64,000 nucleotides of DNA, taken from NCBI RefSeq assembly GCF_026168515.1, contig NZ_CP093443.1:930001-994000 (forward strand), in the 5' to 3' direction. The notes under the pieces were generated by a model. That model did no database searches. It saw nothing but the letters and a program-made list of their open reading frames with translations, and was not told the origin of the DNA. The DNA is from Brevibacterium spongiae. Its GTDB lineage: Bacteria; Actinomycetota; Actinomycetes; Actinomycetales; Brevibacteriaceae. The translations under genes and the position numbers were made by a program. This document shows positions 8,847 through 17,244 of this stretch, piece after piece (the first letter of the stretch is position 1; the number at the start of each line of letters is the position of its first letter).

Positions 8847-9578
8847 TCACGACCGCAGCAGCCGACTTTCCCAGGCGACCGACACCGCGAAATCGGAGAC
8901 CGAATACTCCGATACCGAGCGGTCCGAGACCGAATTCTCAGTCACCGAGGAGGCTGTGCGTCCGCGTCGATCGCAGCCGATGGTCAGCGTCTGCACCCGG
9001 GCCAGCGGCAGGGGAGCAGGTCCGACACCGACTCGCAGGCTCGCGGGGTCACGACGCAGCCCCGTTCCGCGCAGCTTGACACCGGCTTCGATGCGCGTCC
9101 AGATCATCGTCGCGACCCATCCCGGTCCCGCCTCGGCGAACCTGGCAGCTGCGCGATCGGCAGGGTGGACGAGGGTGAGGAGGTCTCTGCCCTGTTCGTC
9201 CGTCTGGGTCTGCTCGATATCGATGCCGATGCGGCCCCGGCTGACGGCGGCTGCGATGCAGCCCGGGGCGCGTGCCAGCGAGGTGAGCAGTATCGGTGTG
9301 CCGGGACCGGCCGTGGCCGTGGCGGGGCGGTGCCCGTAGCGGAAATGGGCCTCGGGGCGTGGTCGGTGCAGGTTGATGCGGTCTGCGGGAGCCGCGAACT
9401 CCTCCGACAGGAGCGCGAGCAGCAGTCCCGTCGCCCCTGCTCGGTCCGTGGGGCTCAGCCGGGCGAGACCGAGCCGATCGACCGCCTCGGCGGGACAGAC
9501 TGCGATCGAGGTGTGGCGGGGGAGCCTCGGGTGCGTCCACCGGAACCGCTCGAGGTCCCGGGAGGTGCTGCTCCTCAT
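8847..9578 (-). CDS. 4'-phosphopantetheinyl transferase (Sfp type)
   Basis: A 243-residue PPTase. The paired metal/CoA motifs are present: GIDIEQTQ in the middle, and WTRIEAGVKLRGTG further on, matching the Sfp W-x-x-KEA-x-x-K pattern with Ile-Glu-Ala. It would convert apo carrier proteins to the holo form. Its ATG (9578) overlaps the stop of the upstream membrane protein as ATGA, which itself overlaps the synthetase gene, so the most likely client is the PCP domain of that synthetase. The C-terminus carries a Ser/Val/Thr-rich tail with a repeated SVS motif, unusual for the family. Assignment is firm; the client is inferred from context. Confidence 0.9.
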   Translation of the reverse strand: MRSSTSRDLERFRWTHPRLPRHTSIAVCPAEAVDRLGLARLSPTDRAGATGLLLALLSEEFAAPADRINLHRPRPEAHFRYGHRPATATAGPGTPILLTSLARAPGCIAAAVSRGRIGIDIEQTQTDEQGRDLLTLVHPADRAAARFAEAGPGWVATMIWTRIEAGVKLRGTGLRRDPASLRVGVGPAPLPLARVQTLTIGCDRRGRTASSVTENSVSDRSVSEYSVSDFAVSVAWESRLLRS

Positions 9579-10969
9579 GAGGAGCGTGTCACTGAGGGTC
9601 CTGCGGCTGAGCTCAGGCCGAGCATCTTTGCCGCGCTCCGGGCGATGGCGGTCATGACCGCCTCGAGAGGTCCGCGCTTGAAGAACATCCGCCACAGGCA
9701 GGCGAAGCCGAACGCGGCGAGGGACTGGATGAAGAAGAGCCGAACCTCGCCGACGTCGTCGGGAGCGACGGTGATGATGAGCAGATGAGTGGTGTAGAGG
9801 GTCATCGGCATCCGTCCCATGTCGACGAGTGGCCGCAGCAGGTTGCTGCCACGGGCGAGGAGGATGAGCAGGCCGATGGTGACCAGGGAGAACCCGGCCC
9901 CGATGATGAGAGCGAAGCTCGTATTGGTGTGGGGACCGCCGACGAGCAGCCAGCCGGGTGCTGCGGTGGGCAGAGGGCCGGTGGGTCCGAAGACGATGAA
10001 GTCGTCGACGGCGTCCGGCCCGGAACCGGGAAGCGACCGCTGCACCGAGGCATAGCCGTCGAAGCGGTTGACCAGCAGCTTCGTCACTGCGGTGGCGATG
10101 AGCACGGCGAAGGCGCCGATGACGATGATGAGCATCCTCGGGGTGGTGAAATGCAGCTGCAGGCGGCCGATTCCCATCCCGAGGCACACGAGTGCGAACC
10201 ACGTGAGGACCGGGTAGGTCCCGGTGACCAGGAGGGTGGCTGTCACGCCGAGGGGGTCGGTGAGGGCGGTGTCGAAAGTGGCCGCCGGATGCCTGTGGAG
10301 TCCCTCGACCTGTTGGTGGAGCAGATAGCGGGTGACCGGCATTGTGACGACCAGGACCGTCCCGGTCACCAGCAGGGTCCGTGCCCGCAGCGGCAGGAAG
10401 GGGATGGCGAGGAGGAACATGATCCCGAAGTACGGCAGGATGTCGAACGCCGCCAGGTTCAGCCGGTTGAGCCCGAAGCCGAGGACGATGAGCAGGAGCC
10501 CGCGGACGGCGACATTGACGCGGGACCGGTGCAGCGGTCGACCGGTCACAGGCCGCTCGCCTCCGCTGCCGAAGGCCAACGAGACTCCGGCGAGCACGGC
10601 GAAGAGGGCGGCAGCGTTGCCGGCGAGGATCTGCCAGACCAGCGTGGGGGAGCCGTCGGAATGTGCGGCCGGCAGCAGGTGCACAGCGAACATGCCGATG
10701 AGAGCGAACCCGCGGGCTGCATCGACGCCGACCGACCGCGCACGTCTGCGCCTACGGTCGCGGTCCACGACACGGTTGAGCATCTGGGAGGATGTGCGCA
10801 GCCCTCCGCCGGCGACATTGCGCATGGGTTCGGCCGGGTCGGAGGAGATCTCCGAGAGCCATACCTCGGAGCGTCCGGTCCAGATCTCACGGGGACGGCG
10901 CGGTCCTGGGGCCGGACGGGAGGCGACCGCCTCGGCGATGTCCGGATTCGGGTGGGTGGTCTCTGTCAT
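9575..10969 (-). CDS. Multi-spanning membrane protein, HGSNAT/DUF418-like acyltransferase
   Basis: A 464-residue membrane protein. About 95 hydrophilic residues precede the motif RSVGVDAARGFALIGMFAVH, typical of DUF418/DUF1624 and heparan-alpha-glucosaminide N-acetyltransferase-like proteins, and about ten hydrophobic segments follow. These families move acyl groups across or onto substrates at the membrane. It overlaps the synthetase stop by 4 bp (ATGA) and the PPTase start by 4 bp, so its production is tied to theirs. A role in acylating, exporting or protecting the cell from the synthetase product is an inference. It could equally be a transporter-like component. Confidence 0.8.
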   Translation of the reverse strand: MTETTHPNPDIAEAVASRPAPGPRRPREIWTGRSEVWLSEISSDPAEPMRNVAGGGLRTSSQMLNRVVDRDRRRRRARSVGVDAARGFALIGMFAVHLLPAAHSDGSPTLVWQILAGNAAALFAVLAGVSLAFGSGGERPVTGRPLHRSRVNVAVRGLLLIVLGFGLNRLNLAAFDILPYFGIMFLLAIPFLPLRARTLLVTGTVLVVTMPVTRYLLHQQVEGLHRHPAATFDTALTDPLGVTATLLVTGTYPVLTWFALVCLGMGIGRLQLHFTTPRMLIIVIGAFAVLIATAVTKLLVNRFDGYASVQRSLPGSGPDAVDDFIVFGPTGPLPTAAPGWLLVGGPHTNTSFALIIGAGFSLVTIGLLILLARGSNLLRPLVDMGRMPMTLYTTHLLIITVAPDDVGEVRLFFIQSLAAFGFACLWRMFFKRGPLEAVMTAIARSAAKMLGLSSAAGPSVTRSS

Positions 10970-13900
10970 GTTGGGTTCTTCTTCGCGGTCGATTCGACAG
11001 GGTTGCCCTGCCAGCGGGTGTCTGAGGGGAGTTCTTCGTCGCGCAGAACCAGGGATCCGTCGCCGACAATCGTGCGGGCGCCGATGACGGAGCCGGGCAG
11101 GACGAAGCTGTTGACCCCGAGCGTCGACCCGGTTTCGAGGCGGGTGGGGACCAGCGACATCACGCGGTCGTGGAAGAGGTGGGTCTGGATGACGGTGCCG
11201 CGGTTGATGCTTGTCCTGGCACCGATGGTGATGAGGTCGAATTCCGGCAGCCACCAGGTCTCGAGCCACACGTGTCGCCCGATCTTCGCACCCATCAGTC
11301 GGGCGTACCAGACGACCAGCGGGGACCCGATGCTGATCTTGATGAGGGAAGCCACCGCCAGAGATTCGGCGAAGACGTCGGCGAGCTCATTGCGCCACAC
11401 GAAGCTGCTGAACAGGGGGCGCTCCTTCTCGGCGAACCTGCCGACGAGCGCCCATTTGGCGGCGACGGCGATGAGCACGGAGACGATCCCGGCGGCCAGC
11501 GTCAGCGGGAATGCGGCAAGAACGGCCATGAGGAGGCCCCGCAGCACCGAATCCGTGGCGAACAGCGTCGACATGTAGACGGCGTTGAGGGCGACGACCA
11601 GTCCGAGTTCGATCCAGTTCGTGAGGATGAACGGGATGATCCGGCCGCATTCGACGGCCGTGCGCGCCCACATCACGCTCCGCCCCGGACGATAGGTGCG
11701 CTCCGCCCCGGCATCGCTGCGGGACCGCGGAATCGCCTGCGCGGTGCCGCCGATCCACGAGCTGCCGACCGGTGCCTTGACGGGGCTCGAGCCGAGCACC
11801 GCGACGAGGGAGTCCGGCGGCAGGTCGATGTCGGCACCGACGATGGCCGAGTTGCCGACGAAGGTTCCGCGCCCGACGACTGTGGTGCCGATGTGGATCC
11901 AGCCGCGGTAGTGCCGCGGTGCGTTGAGGAGGGCATGGTCGGCGATGAAGGCGCGATCCTGGATCCAGGTCAGATGCGGGATGGTCTCGAGCGTGGAGAT
12001 CTCCGTGCCCTTCCCGACCCGTGCTCCGAGGCACCGGAGGAAGACCGGTGTGAGCACCGAAGCATAGATCGGATAGGCGGAGACGAGCGTGCGGTCGAGC
12101 AGCACCTGAGTCAGCCACACCGCCCATCCGGTCGCCGAGTCCTGCCGGTAGAAGCCGGGCTGGACCCGGTAGGCCAGGGCGCGGACCGTGATGACGATGA
12201 GGCTCAGCCACGTCAGCACCGTGAGCACCGCGGTCAGCGGGACCCAGGCGACGAGGATGCCCGCCACGGTGGGGAAGTGGTCGATGCGAATGACCTGCGG
12301 CAGCACGATGATGATGCCGGGCACGAACGCGAGCAGCGGCAGCAGGCCGATGAGTGAGAGACCCGCAGATTCGGCGAGGAGCGTCGTGATTCGCGACCAG
12401 CGGTGCTCGACGCGGGTCTCGAGCAGCTGCTGTTCGGGCCACGTCTGTCCGGCCGCGCCGAGGTACTGCAGAGGCGAACCGCCCCAGGCCTCATCGGGAT
12501 GGACGTCGATATCGACGAGGGAGCCGGCGTGGACCTCGCTGCGGCAGCCGACGGTCGTGCCGGGCTGGAGGGCGGCACGGGTGCCGATGCGCGCCGAGCC
12601 GCCGATCCTGATCTGACCGACCACGACGACATCACCTTCGACGCGGTAGCCGCGCAGGTCGACGTCCCGTTCGACGACGGCATGGTCGCCGACGCGCGCC
12701 ATCCCCGAGGTGGGGGCCTGGTTCGCCAGATAGGCCCCGTCTCCGACGGAGTTGCCGAGCAGACGATGAACGAGGACGTTGAGGCGGGTGCCGGCCAGGT
12801 GTTCGAGGCGGAGGAAGACGAAGAAGCGATCGGCAGCCCACAGACGCACATGCGTCCAGCCGCCTCGGCGATATTCCCCCGGCCGGAGGCCGAATGTGAG
12901 CGTGCGGGCGACGATGACGGCTTGGGCGATCCGCCCGGCGGGGGAGAAGACGAGGACCCAGGCAAGGGCGACGGGGGCGAACGGAACGTGCGGGACCCAC
13001 GCGGCTTCGAGGAAGAAGTCGAGCGCCCAGACGACGGTGACCGTGGCGATGACGTACCGGACGGCGTTGAGGGCGTAGATGCCGGCGATGAAACCGAGTT
13101 GGAAGAGCCGCGGCCCCAGCGGCAGGCGACCGGGCATCGGGTTGCGGGTCGCCGAGGAGCTCAGAGTGCCGATGTAGTCGCTCATCTCGGCCAGGGTGGG
13201 GTGGGCGTAGAGCTGGGCGATCGACGCGCTCGGGTGGCTGCGTCGGATCGTCGCGACGAGGCGGGCGACCTGCACGGAGCCGCCGCCGACGGAGAAGAAG
13301 TTCGTGTCTGCGTCGATGCCGAGGGGGCCCAGCTGTTCGATCCACAGGTCCTTCAGCCAGCGCTGTTCGGCGGTGAGCGCATCGTCGGAGTCCGCCTCGG
13401 CGGGGGTCAGCGGCCATGGCAGTGCTGTGCGATCGACCTTGCCCGAACTCTTCATCGGCAGGGCGCCGAGGACGGTGAGGACGGGGACGACACCGGCCGA
13501 GAGCTTCTGTGTCAGCTCCTGACGGGCCGCCTCGAGGTCGATGCTTCCCGGCTGTGTCTCCGTGAGGTAGCCGACGAGGACGTCGGAGCCGCCGGCGGTC
13601 TTCTGCACGGCCGCGGCGCCCGCATTGACCCCGGCGATCGCGGCCAGGTACGTGTCGACTTCGCCGAGTTCGAGGCGTTTGCCGCCGAGCTTCACCTGGT
13701 CGTCGATGCGGCCTTCGAAGAGGAGGCCGGCCCGGTCGGCGCGGACGAGGTCACCGGTCCGATATGCCCGGTCCCAGCCGAGGGCGGGCAGCGGGGCGTA
13801 CTTCTCCGCATCTTTGACCGCATCGAGGTAGCGGCCGAGTCCGACTCCGCCGACGACGAGCTCTCCGGATTGGCCCCAGCCGACGGGATGTTCGGTGTCC

Positions 13901-14925
13901 GGGTCGACGACGGCGAGTTCCCAGCCGTCGATCGGTCGGCCGATGCGCACGACGTCCCCGGGGACGAGCATGGCCGCGCTGACGATCACGGTCGCCTCGG
14001 TGGGGCCGTAGGAATTCCAGACTTCCCGCCACGGCTGGTGGAGTCGGGAGATGAGTTCGGCGGGGCAGGCCTCTCCGCCGAAGATGAGCAGGCGGACGTG
14101 GGCAAGGGCCTCGGCCGGCCAGAGTGAGGCCAGCGTCGGCACCGTGGACACTGCAGTGATCCGCTGGGCTCTCAGCCAATCGCCGAGGTCGGGTCCCGAC
14201 CGGACGATGTCGCGGGGTGCGGGGACGAGGACGGCGCCGTTGCGCCAGGCAAGCCACATCTCCTCGCAGGAGGCGTCGAAGGCCACGGACAGTCCGGCCA
14301 TGACGCGGTCGGCGGGCCCGAGCGGGTCATGGGCGAGGTAGAGGGAGTGTTCGGCGTCGACGAGTGCGGCGGCGGAGCGGTGCGTGATGGCCACGCCCTT
14401 GGGCTTGCCCGTCGACCCGGAGGTGAAGATGATCCACGCGTCATCGTCGAGACTCGGAGCGCGCACATCCTCGGGGGAGAGCGGTCCCCGGCGCTCGCCG
14501 GTGGGGACGATGCCGAGTCTCTCGCCGATGACGGCGGCGACGTCGGCTTCGGCGAAGACCGTGGCCGCACGCTCTTCGGAATCGTCCCAGTCGACGGGGA
14601 CGTAGGCTGCTCCGGCGTGGAGGACGCCGAGGATCGCAAGGTAGAGGTCAGCGGTTCCCGAGGGGACGCGGATGCCCACACGTGTTCCGGGGCCGATGCC
14701 CAAACGGTGCAGACGAGCGGCGAGATGGGCAGCCTCGGCGGCGAGATCCCGGTAGCTCAGCTGCCGTTCGGCCGCGTCGATGGCGGTGGTCTCGGGGTGG
14801 GCGTCGACGGTGCGGTCGAAGATATCGAGGAGAGTGCGCGGGGCGGGTGCGGTCCCGGGGTCGAAGATCGCCATCGAAGGATGATCGCTGTTCAACCCAT
14901 TGGTGGAACCGTCAAATCTGCGCAC
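10966..14925 (-). CDS. pls: Pls/PosA-type nonribosomal synthetase, predicted lysine-activating
   Basis: A 1,319-residue single-module synthetase in the order adenylation (~20-500), peptidyl carrier (Ser in NFFSVGGGSVQ, ~545), then a long membrane-embedded terminal region (~600-1319) with several hydrophobic segments and left-handed-beta-helix hexapeptide repeats. This is the architecture of epsilon-poly-L-lysine synthetase and relatives, with no condensation or thioesterase domain. Core motifs are FTSGSTGKPKG and NSYGPTEATV. My hand alignment to GrsA gives pocket residues D-A-E-S-I-G-S-V-I-K, one off the lysine code of bacitracin synthetase (DAESIGSVCK). GTG 14925 has AGGAGG ten bases upstream. 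First gene of a three-gene operon. Confidence 0.88.
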   Translation of the reverse strand: MRRFDGSTNGLNSDHPSMAIFDPGTAPAPRTLLDIFDRTVDAHPETTAIDAAERQLSYRDLAAEAAHLAARLHRLGIGPGTRVGIRVPSGTADLYLAILGVLHAGAAYVPVDWDDSEERAATVFAEADVAAVIGERLGIVPTGERRGPLSPEDVRAPSLDDDAWIIFTSGSTGKPKGVAITHRSAAALVDAEHSLYLAHDPLGPADRVMAGLSVAFDASCEEMWLAWRNGAVLVPAPRDIVRSGPDLGDWLRAQRITAVSTVPTLASLWPAEALAHVRLLIFGGEACPAELISRLHQPWREVWNSYGPTEATVIVSAAMLVPGDVVRIGRPIDGWELAVVDPDTEHPVGWGQSGELVVGGVGLGRYLDAVKDAEKYAPLPALGWDRAYRTGDLVRADRAGLLFEGRIDDQVKLGGKRLELGEVDTYLAAIAGVNAGAAAVQKTAGGSDVLVGYLTETQPGSIDLEAARQELTQKLSAGVVPVLTVLGALPMKSSGKVDRTALPWPLTPAEADSDDALTAEQRWLKDLWIEQLGPLGIDADTNFFSVGGGSVQVARLVATIRRSHPSASIAQLYAHPTLAEMSDYIGTLSSSATRNPMPGRLPLGPRLFQLGFIAGIYALNAVRYVIATVTVVWALDFFLEAAWVPHVPFAPVALAWVLVFSPAGRIAQAVIVARTLTFGLRPGEYRRGGWTHVRLWAADRFFVFLRLEHLAGTRLNVLVHRLLGNSVGDGAYLANQAPTSGMARVGDHAVVERDVDLRGYRVEGDVVVVGQIRIGGSARIGTRAALQPGTTVGCRSEVHAGSLVDIDVHPDEAWGGSPLQYLGAAGQTWPEQQLLETRVEHRWSRITTLLAESAGLSLIGLLPLLAFVPGIIIVLPQVIRIDHFPTVAGILVAWVPLTAVLTVLTWLSLIVITVRALAYRVQPGFYRQDSATGWAVWLTQVLLDRTLVSAYPIYASVLTPVFLRCLGARVGKGTEISTLETIPHLTWIQDRAFIADHALLNAPRHYRGWIHIGTTVVGRGTFVGNSAIVGADIDLPPDSLVAVLGSSPVKAPVGSSWIGGTAQAIPRSRSDAGAERTYRPGRSVMWARTAVECGRIIPFILTNWIELGLVVALNAVYMSTLFATDSVLRGLLMAVLAAFPLTLAAGIVSVLIAVAAKWALVGRFAEKERPLFSSFVWRNELADVFAESLAVASLIKISIGSPLVVWYARLMGAKIGRHVWLETWWLPEFDLITIGARTSINRGTVIQTHLFHDRVMSLVPTRLETGSTLGVNSFVLPGSVIGARTIVGDGSLVLRDEELPSDTRWQGNPVESTAKKNPT

Positions 14926-15151
14926 CGCTGTCGGACCTCCTGCTGATGTGGGGATGAGGATCGCCGGCCAGAGGGGGATGAGAGTGGCGATCCGCCCGGG
15001 GAATGGGGACCATTCCCGGAGGGCAGGAATCAGCGTAGCGGCGGCAGAGGGCGGAAATTCCGCAGTATTACGCCAATAGTCCGCAGGGTGACCGCAAATG
15101 TTGTGACTGCGGCCGAAGGGAGGGTGCAGGCTGCGGGCGTGGGGACGCGAA

Positions 15152-15192
15152 GAAGCCCCGCTTCCCAGTTCTCACTGGGGAAGCGGGGCTTC
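15152..15192 (-). terminator. Terminator after the tRNA cluster
   Basis: A 15-bp perfect stem (GAAGCCCCGCTTCCC at 15152-15166, its complement at 15178-15192) with a short loop, which can be extended by a few pairs with one bulge. It lies 8 bp past the 3' end of tRNA-Phe in the direction of transcription. The U tract is poor, as is common in high-GC actinobacteria. Confidence 0.8.
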
Positions 15193-15199
15193 CATGGTG

Positions 15200-15272
15200 T
15201 GGCTCCGACCGGCGTCGATCCGGTGACCTTTCGATTTTCAGTCGAACGCTCTACCAACTGAGCTACAGAGCC
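15200..15272 (-). tRNA. tRNA-Phe (GAA)
   Basis: A 73-nt cloverleaf including the discriminator A. The acceptor GGCTCTG pairs with CGGAGCC (one G-U), the D-arm is GCTCAGTTGGTAGAGC, the anticodon arm CGACTGAAAATCG carries GAA, and the T-arm contains GATCGAC. CCA is not encoded. It is the last gene of the Glu-Asp-Phe cluster. Confidence 0.97.
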
Positions 15273-15308
15273 AAGCCGCCGACATACATAAGTATGTCGA
15301 GAGAAACA

Positions 15309-15332
15309 AAGGCTCTTCCGAAGAAGAGCCTT
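15309..15332 (-). terminator. Hairpin after tRNA-Asp
   Basis: A 10-bp perfect stem, AAGGCTCTTC (15309-15318) with its complement (15323-15332), and a 4-nt loop. On the minus strand the stem is followed by a T-rich TTTGTTTC. It lies 8 bp past tRNA-Asp and before tRNA-Phe, so it may act as a partial terminator or a processing element within the tRNA transcript. Confidence 0.7.
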
Positions 15333-15340
15333 ATGCTCCG

Positions 15341-15414
15341 CGACCCTGACGGGACTCGAACCCGCGACCTCCGCCGTGACAGGGCGGCGCGCTAACCAAC
15401 TGCGCCACAGGGCC
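15341..15414 (-). tRNA. tRNA-Asp (GTC)
   Basis: A 74-nt cloverleaf with acceptor GGCCCTG/CAGGGTC (one G-U), discriminator G, D-arm GCGCAGTTGGTTAGCGC, anticodon loop CCTGTCACGG carrying GTC, and T-arm GGGTTCGAGTCCC. It is the second gene in the cluster, flanked by short spacers on both sides. Confidence 0.97.
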
Positions 15415-15451
15415 TTGCTGTTGAGATGAAAGACCTTACGATCTTACATCG

Positions 15452-15524
<73 letters not shown>

Positions 15525-15562
15525 CTAGTGTGTCCTCGGATTCTCCGTGGGCAACGTCGTTA

Positions 15563-15592
15563 AGCTTAGCCCACCCGATTCGCGTAATGCAA
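15563..15592 (-). promoter_or_regulatory. Candidate promoter of the tRNA cluster
   Basis: On the minus strand, TTGCAT (15592-15587) and TAAGCT (15568-15563) are separated by 18 bp, and the -10-like box lies about 38 bp upstream of tRNA-Glu. Match to consensus is moderate; position and absence of any other reader in this direction support it. Confidence 0.4.
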
Positions 15593-15700
15593 AACGAAAC
15601 AGAGTGTCCTCGGTCACAGGGCGAAAGCGGTGCTTTCGCACGCGTCGCGGGGCCGCCTCGGCGAGGGATTTCAGCCCGCCGGCGGAGGCCCGTCACCGTC

Positions 15701-15955
15701 TCAGCGGTCGGGTCGACTGCGGCTGGGTCCCTGTGGAGGTACCTGAGGAGGAGCGGCGCGGCGGTTCGCGAGAACCTCGCGCCGCATCTGCACGAAGCCG
15801 GCGACCATGACGACGATCCCCACAGCGAAGAACAACGCGCGGCCCCACCCGTCGAGACCATCGAAGAGCAGGTTCGGTGCGGTGAAGATGAAGACTGCGC
15901 CGATGAAATACCAGACCGCCGTCTGATTCTGCTTGGGCTTCTCCGTCCGTTCCAC
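15701..15955 (-). CDS. Small two-helix membrane protein
   Basis: An 84-residue protein with two hydrophobic segments (~15-35 and ~40-60) and a basic, Pro-rich C-terminal tail. It starts at GTG 15955, with AAGGAGG seven bases upstream, a strong ribosome-binding site that decides this start. No family recognised. It lies directly upstream of the tRNA-Glu promoter and may be transcribed from its own promoter facing the tRNA cluster. Confidence 0.65.
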   Translation of the reverse strand: MERTEKPKQNQTAVWYFIGAVFIFTAPNLLFDGLDGWGRALFFAVGIVVMVAGFVQMRREVLANRRAAPPQVPPQGPSRSRPDR

Positions 15956-16122
15956 CGCTGCTCCTCCTTGCCCTGCCGGCTTGCACTGCGCTGCACGATT
16001 GCACAGCCGATGATCTCGGCTTCAGCTTAGGCATGACCGGCGCCGGCCACATCCCCCGTGCGGCGGAGATCTGCGACCGAGGCGAGGAGTTTCACCGATG
16101 CAGGCACGGCTAGAGTGAGGGC

Positions 16123-16470
16123 ATGGAGCACCTGAGCAATGACGAGTTCGAAGCGATCCTCGACGAGGCGCTGGATCTTCTGCCCGCCGGGGTGACCGAA
16201 CGGCTGGACAATGTCGCTCTGTTCGTCGAAGACCGGCCGGAGAACGGCGACCGGCACCTGCTCGGCCTCTATGACGGGACGCCGATCGGCGAGCGGGGGG
16301 TCGCCGGCTTCGAGATGCCGGACAACATCTTCATCTACCGTGACAACCTCATCGACTTCGCCGAGGATGTCGATCACCTGCGCGAGGAGCTCGTCATCAC
16401 CATCGTCCACGAGATCGCTCACTTCTATGGGATCGACGACGATCGACTCCATGAGCTCGGCTGGGGTTAA
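16123..16470 (+). CDS. Metallopeptidase-family protein (zincin-like, HExxH)
   Basis: A 115-residue protein with the zinc-binding motif HEIAHFYGIDD at residues ~95-105: two His of HExxH and a downstream Asp in the position used by minimal zincins. Acidic residues dominate the rest, including NDEFEAILDEALDLLP at the N-terminus, a hallmark of this small actinobacterial family (DUF1025-like). Substrate is unknown. It is monocistronic between the small membrane protein and ybaK. The start ATG at 16123 is the only one giving the full conserved N-terminus. Confidence 0.88.
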   Translation: MEHLSNDEFEAILDEALDLLPAGVTERLDNVALFVEDRPENGDRHLLGLYDGTPIGERGVAGFEMPDNIFIYRDNLIDFAEDVDHLREELVITIVHEIAHFYGIDDDRLHELGWG

Positions 16471-16645
16471 CGCCAGGTTAAGAGCAGTCCCGATCGCACT
16501 ACCGACACGTCACTTGGCATACCGGTGATTGGCGCCCGCGTCGCCACTTCGCCTATTGTGGTCGGGTACCTATCAGCACCGATACAACAATTCCGTCCGT
16601 ATCGACGCGAGATCACGGGGACCCTGGAAGGTCCGGGGCAGCAGC

Positions 16646-16679
16646 GCCCGCCGTGTTCCGCGGAACTGCGGGCAGGAGG
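16646..16679 (+). promoter_or_regulatory. Stable hairpin abutting the ybaK ribosome-binding site
   Basis: The leader folds into GCCCGC-cgt-GTTCC-GC-GGAAC-t-GCGGGC (16646-16673), with AGGAGG (16674-16679) immediately after the stem. A second small stem, GGACC/GGTCC, lies just upstream. The arrangement would place the Shine-Dalgarno at the base of a hairpin. I do not recognise it as a known riboswitch class. Confidence 0.45.
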
Positions 16680-16691
16680 CACTACCCCCTT

Positions 16692-17192
16692 ATGACAGTT
16701 GCATCCAAAACGACCAGCGCGGCAACCCCGGCCGTGCGAGTGCTCAACCTGGCAGGCATCGATTACAGCCTGCGCAGCTTCGACCACGATCCCGCTACCC
16801 GCCGCTACGGCTCGGAGGCCGCCGACAAGCTCGGCGTCAGCTCCGACCAGGTGTTCAAGACCCTGATGATCCAGGTCGACGGAACCCCGGTGACCGCGCT
16901 CGTCCCGGTCTCCGGGCAGCTCGATCTCAAGGCACTGGCCTCGGCGCGGGGAGCGAAGAAGGCTCAGCTGGCCGGCGTCGCCGAAACCGAACGTCGCACC
17001 GGCTACCCCGTCGGCGGGGTCTCCCCGTTCGGGCAGCGCCACGCCGCCCCCGTCGTCGTCGACCGCACCGCGCTCGAACACTCCTCCGTGTTCGTCTCCG
17101 CCGGCCGCCGCGGCCTCGAGATCGAGATCCGGCCCGAGGACCTCGTCATGCTCACGAATGCGCAGGTCGCGAAGATCGCCGCGCTCGACTGA
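16692..17192 (+). CDS. ybaK: YbaK/EbsC-type Cys-tRNA(Pro) deacylase
   Basis: A 166-residue editing-domain protein. It contains the family pattern KTLMIQVDG, the stretch KKAQLAGVAETERRTGYPVGG and SPFGQRHAAPVVVD. Its conserved Lys (VFKTLM) and the Gly-rich GGVSPFG loop are the residues that position the aminoacyl ester in YbaK. It hydrolyses Cys-tRNA(Pro) made by prolyl-tRNA synthetase. The ATG at 16692 is preferred to an upstream in-frame ATG at 16653 because AGGAGG lies 12-17 bases upstream of 16692 and the homology starts there. Confidence 0.93.
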   Translation: MTVASKTTSAATPAVRVLNLAGIDYSLRSFDHDPATRRYGSEAADKLGVSSDQVFKTLMIQVDGTPVTALVPVSGQLDLKALASARGAKKAQLAGVAETERRTGYPVGGVSPFGQRHAAPVVVDRTALEHSSVFVSAGRRGLEIEIRPEDLVMLTNAQVAKIAALD

Positions 17193-17244
17193 GAGCGCGA
17201 CTCAGCGCTCAGACGAACCGACTGATCTCAGCCGATTTCAGGGT

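Noticed and set aside
9785..11578. 597-codon plus-strand frame opposite the membrane protein and synthetase
   Set aside because: Glu/Gly/Asp-rich mirror of a strongly supported operon; no ribosome-binding site or domain.
12403..14127. 574-codon plus-strand frame opposite the synthetase
   Set aside because: Antisense shadow with biased composition; the minus strand has intact A and PCP motifs.
15030..15257. 75-codon minus-strand frame MVERSTENRKVTGSTPVG...
   Set aside because: It is a translation of part of tRNA-Phe and the terminator, a frequent artefact.
16471..16691. Known riboswitch or T-box in front of ybaK
   Set aside because: Stems are present, but I cannot match any conserved core of a known class; kept only as a structured leader.
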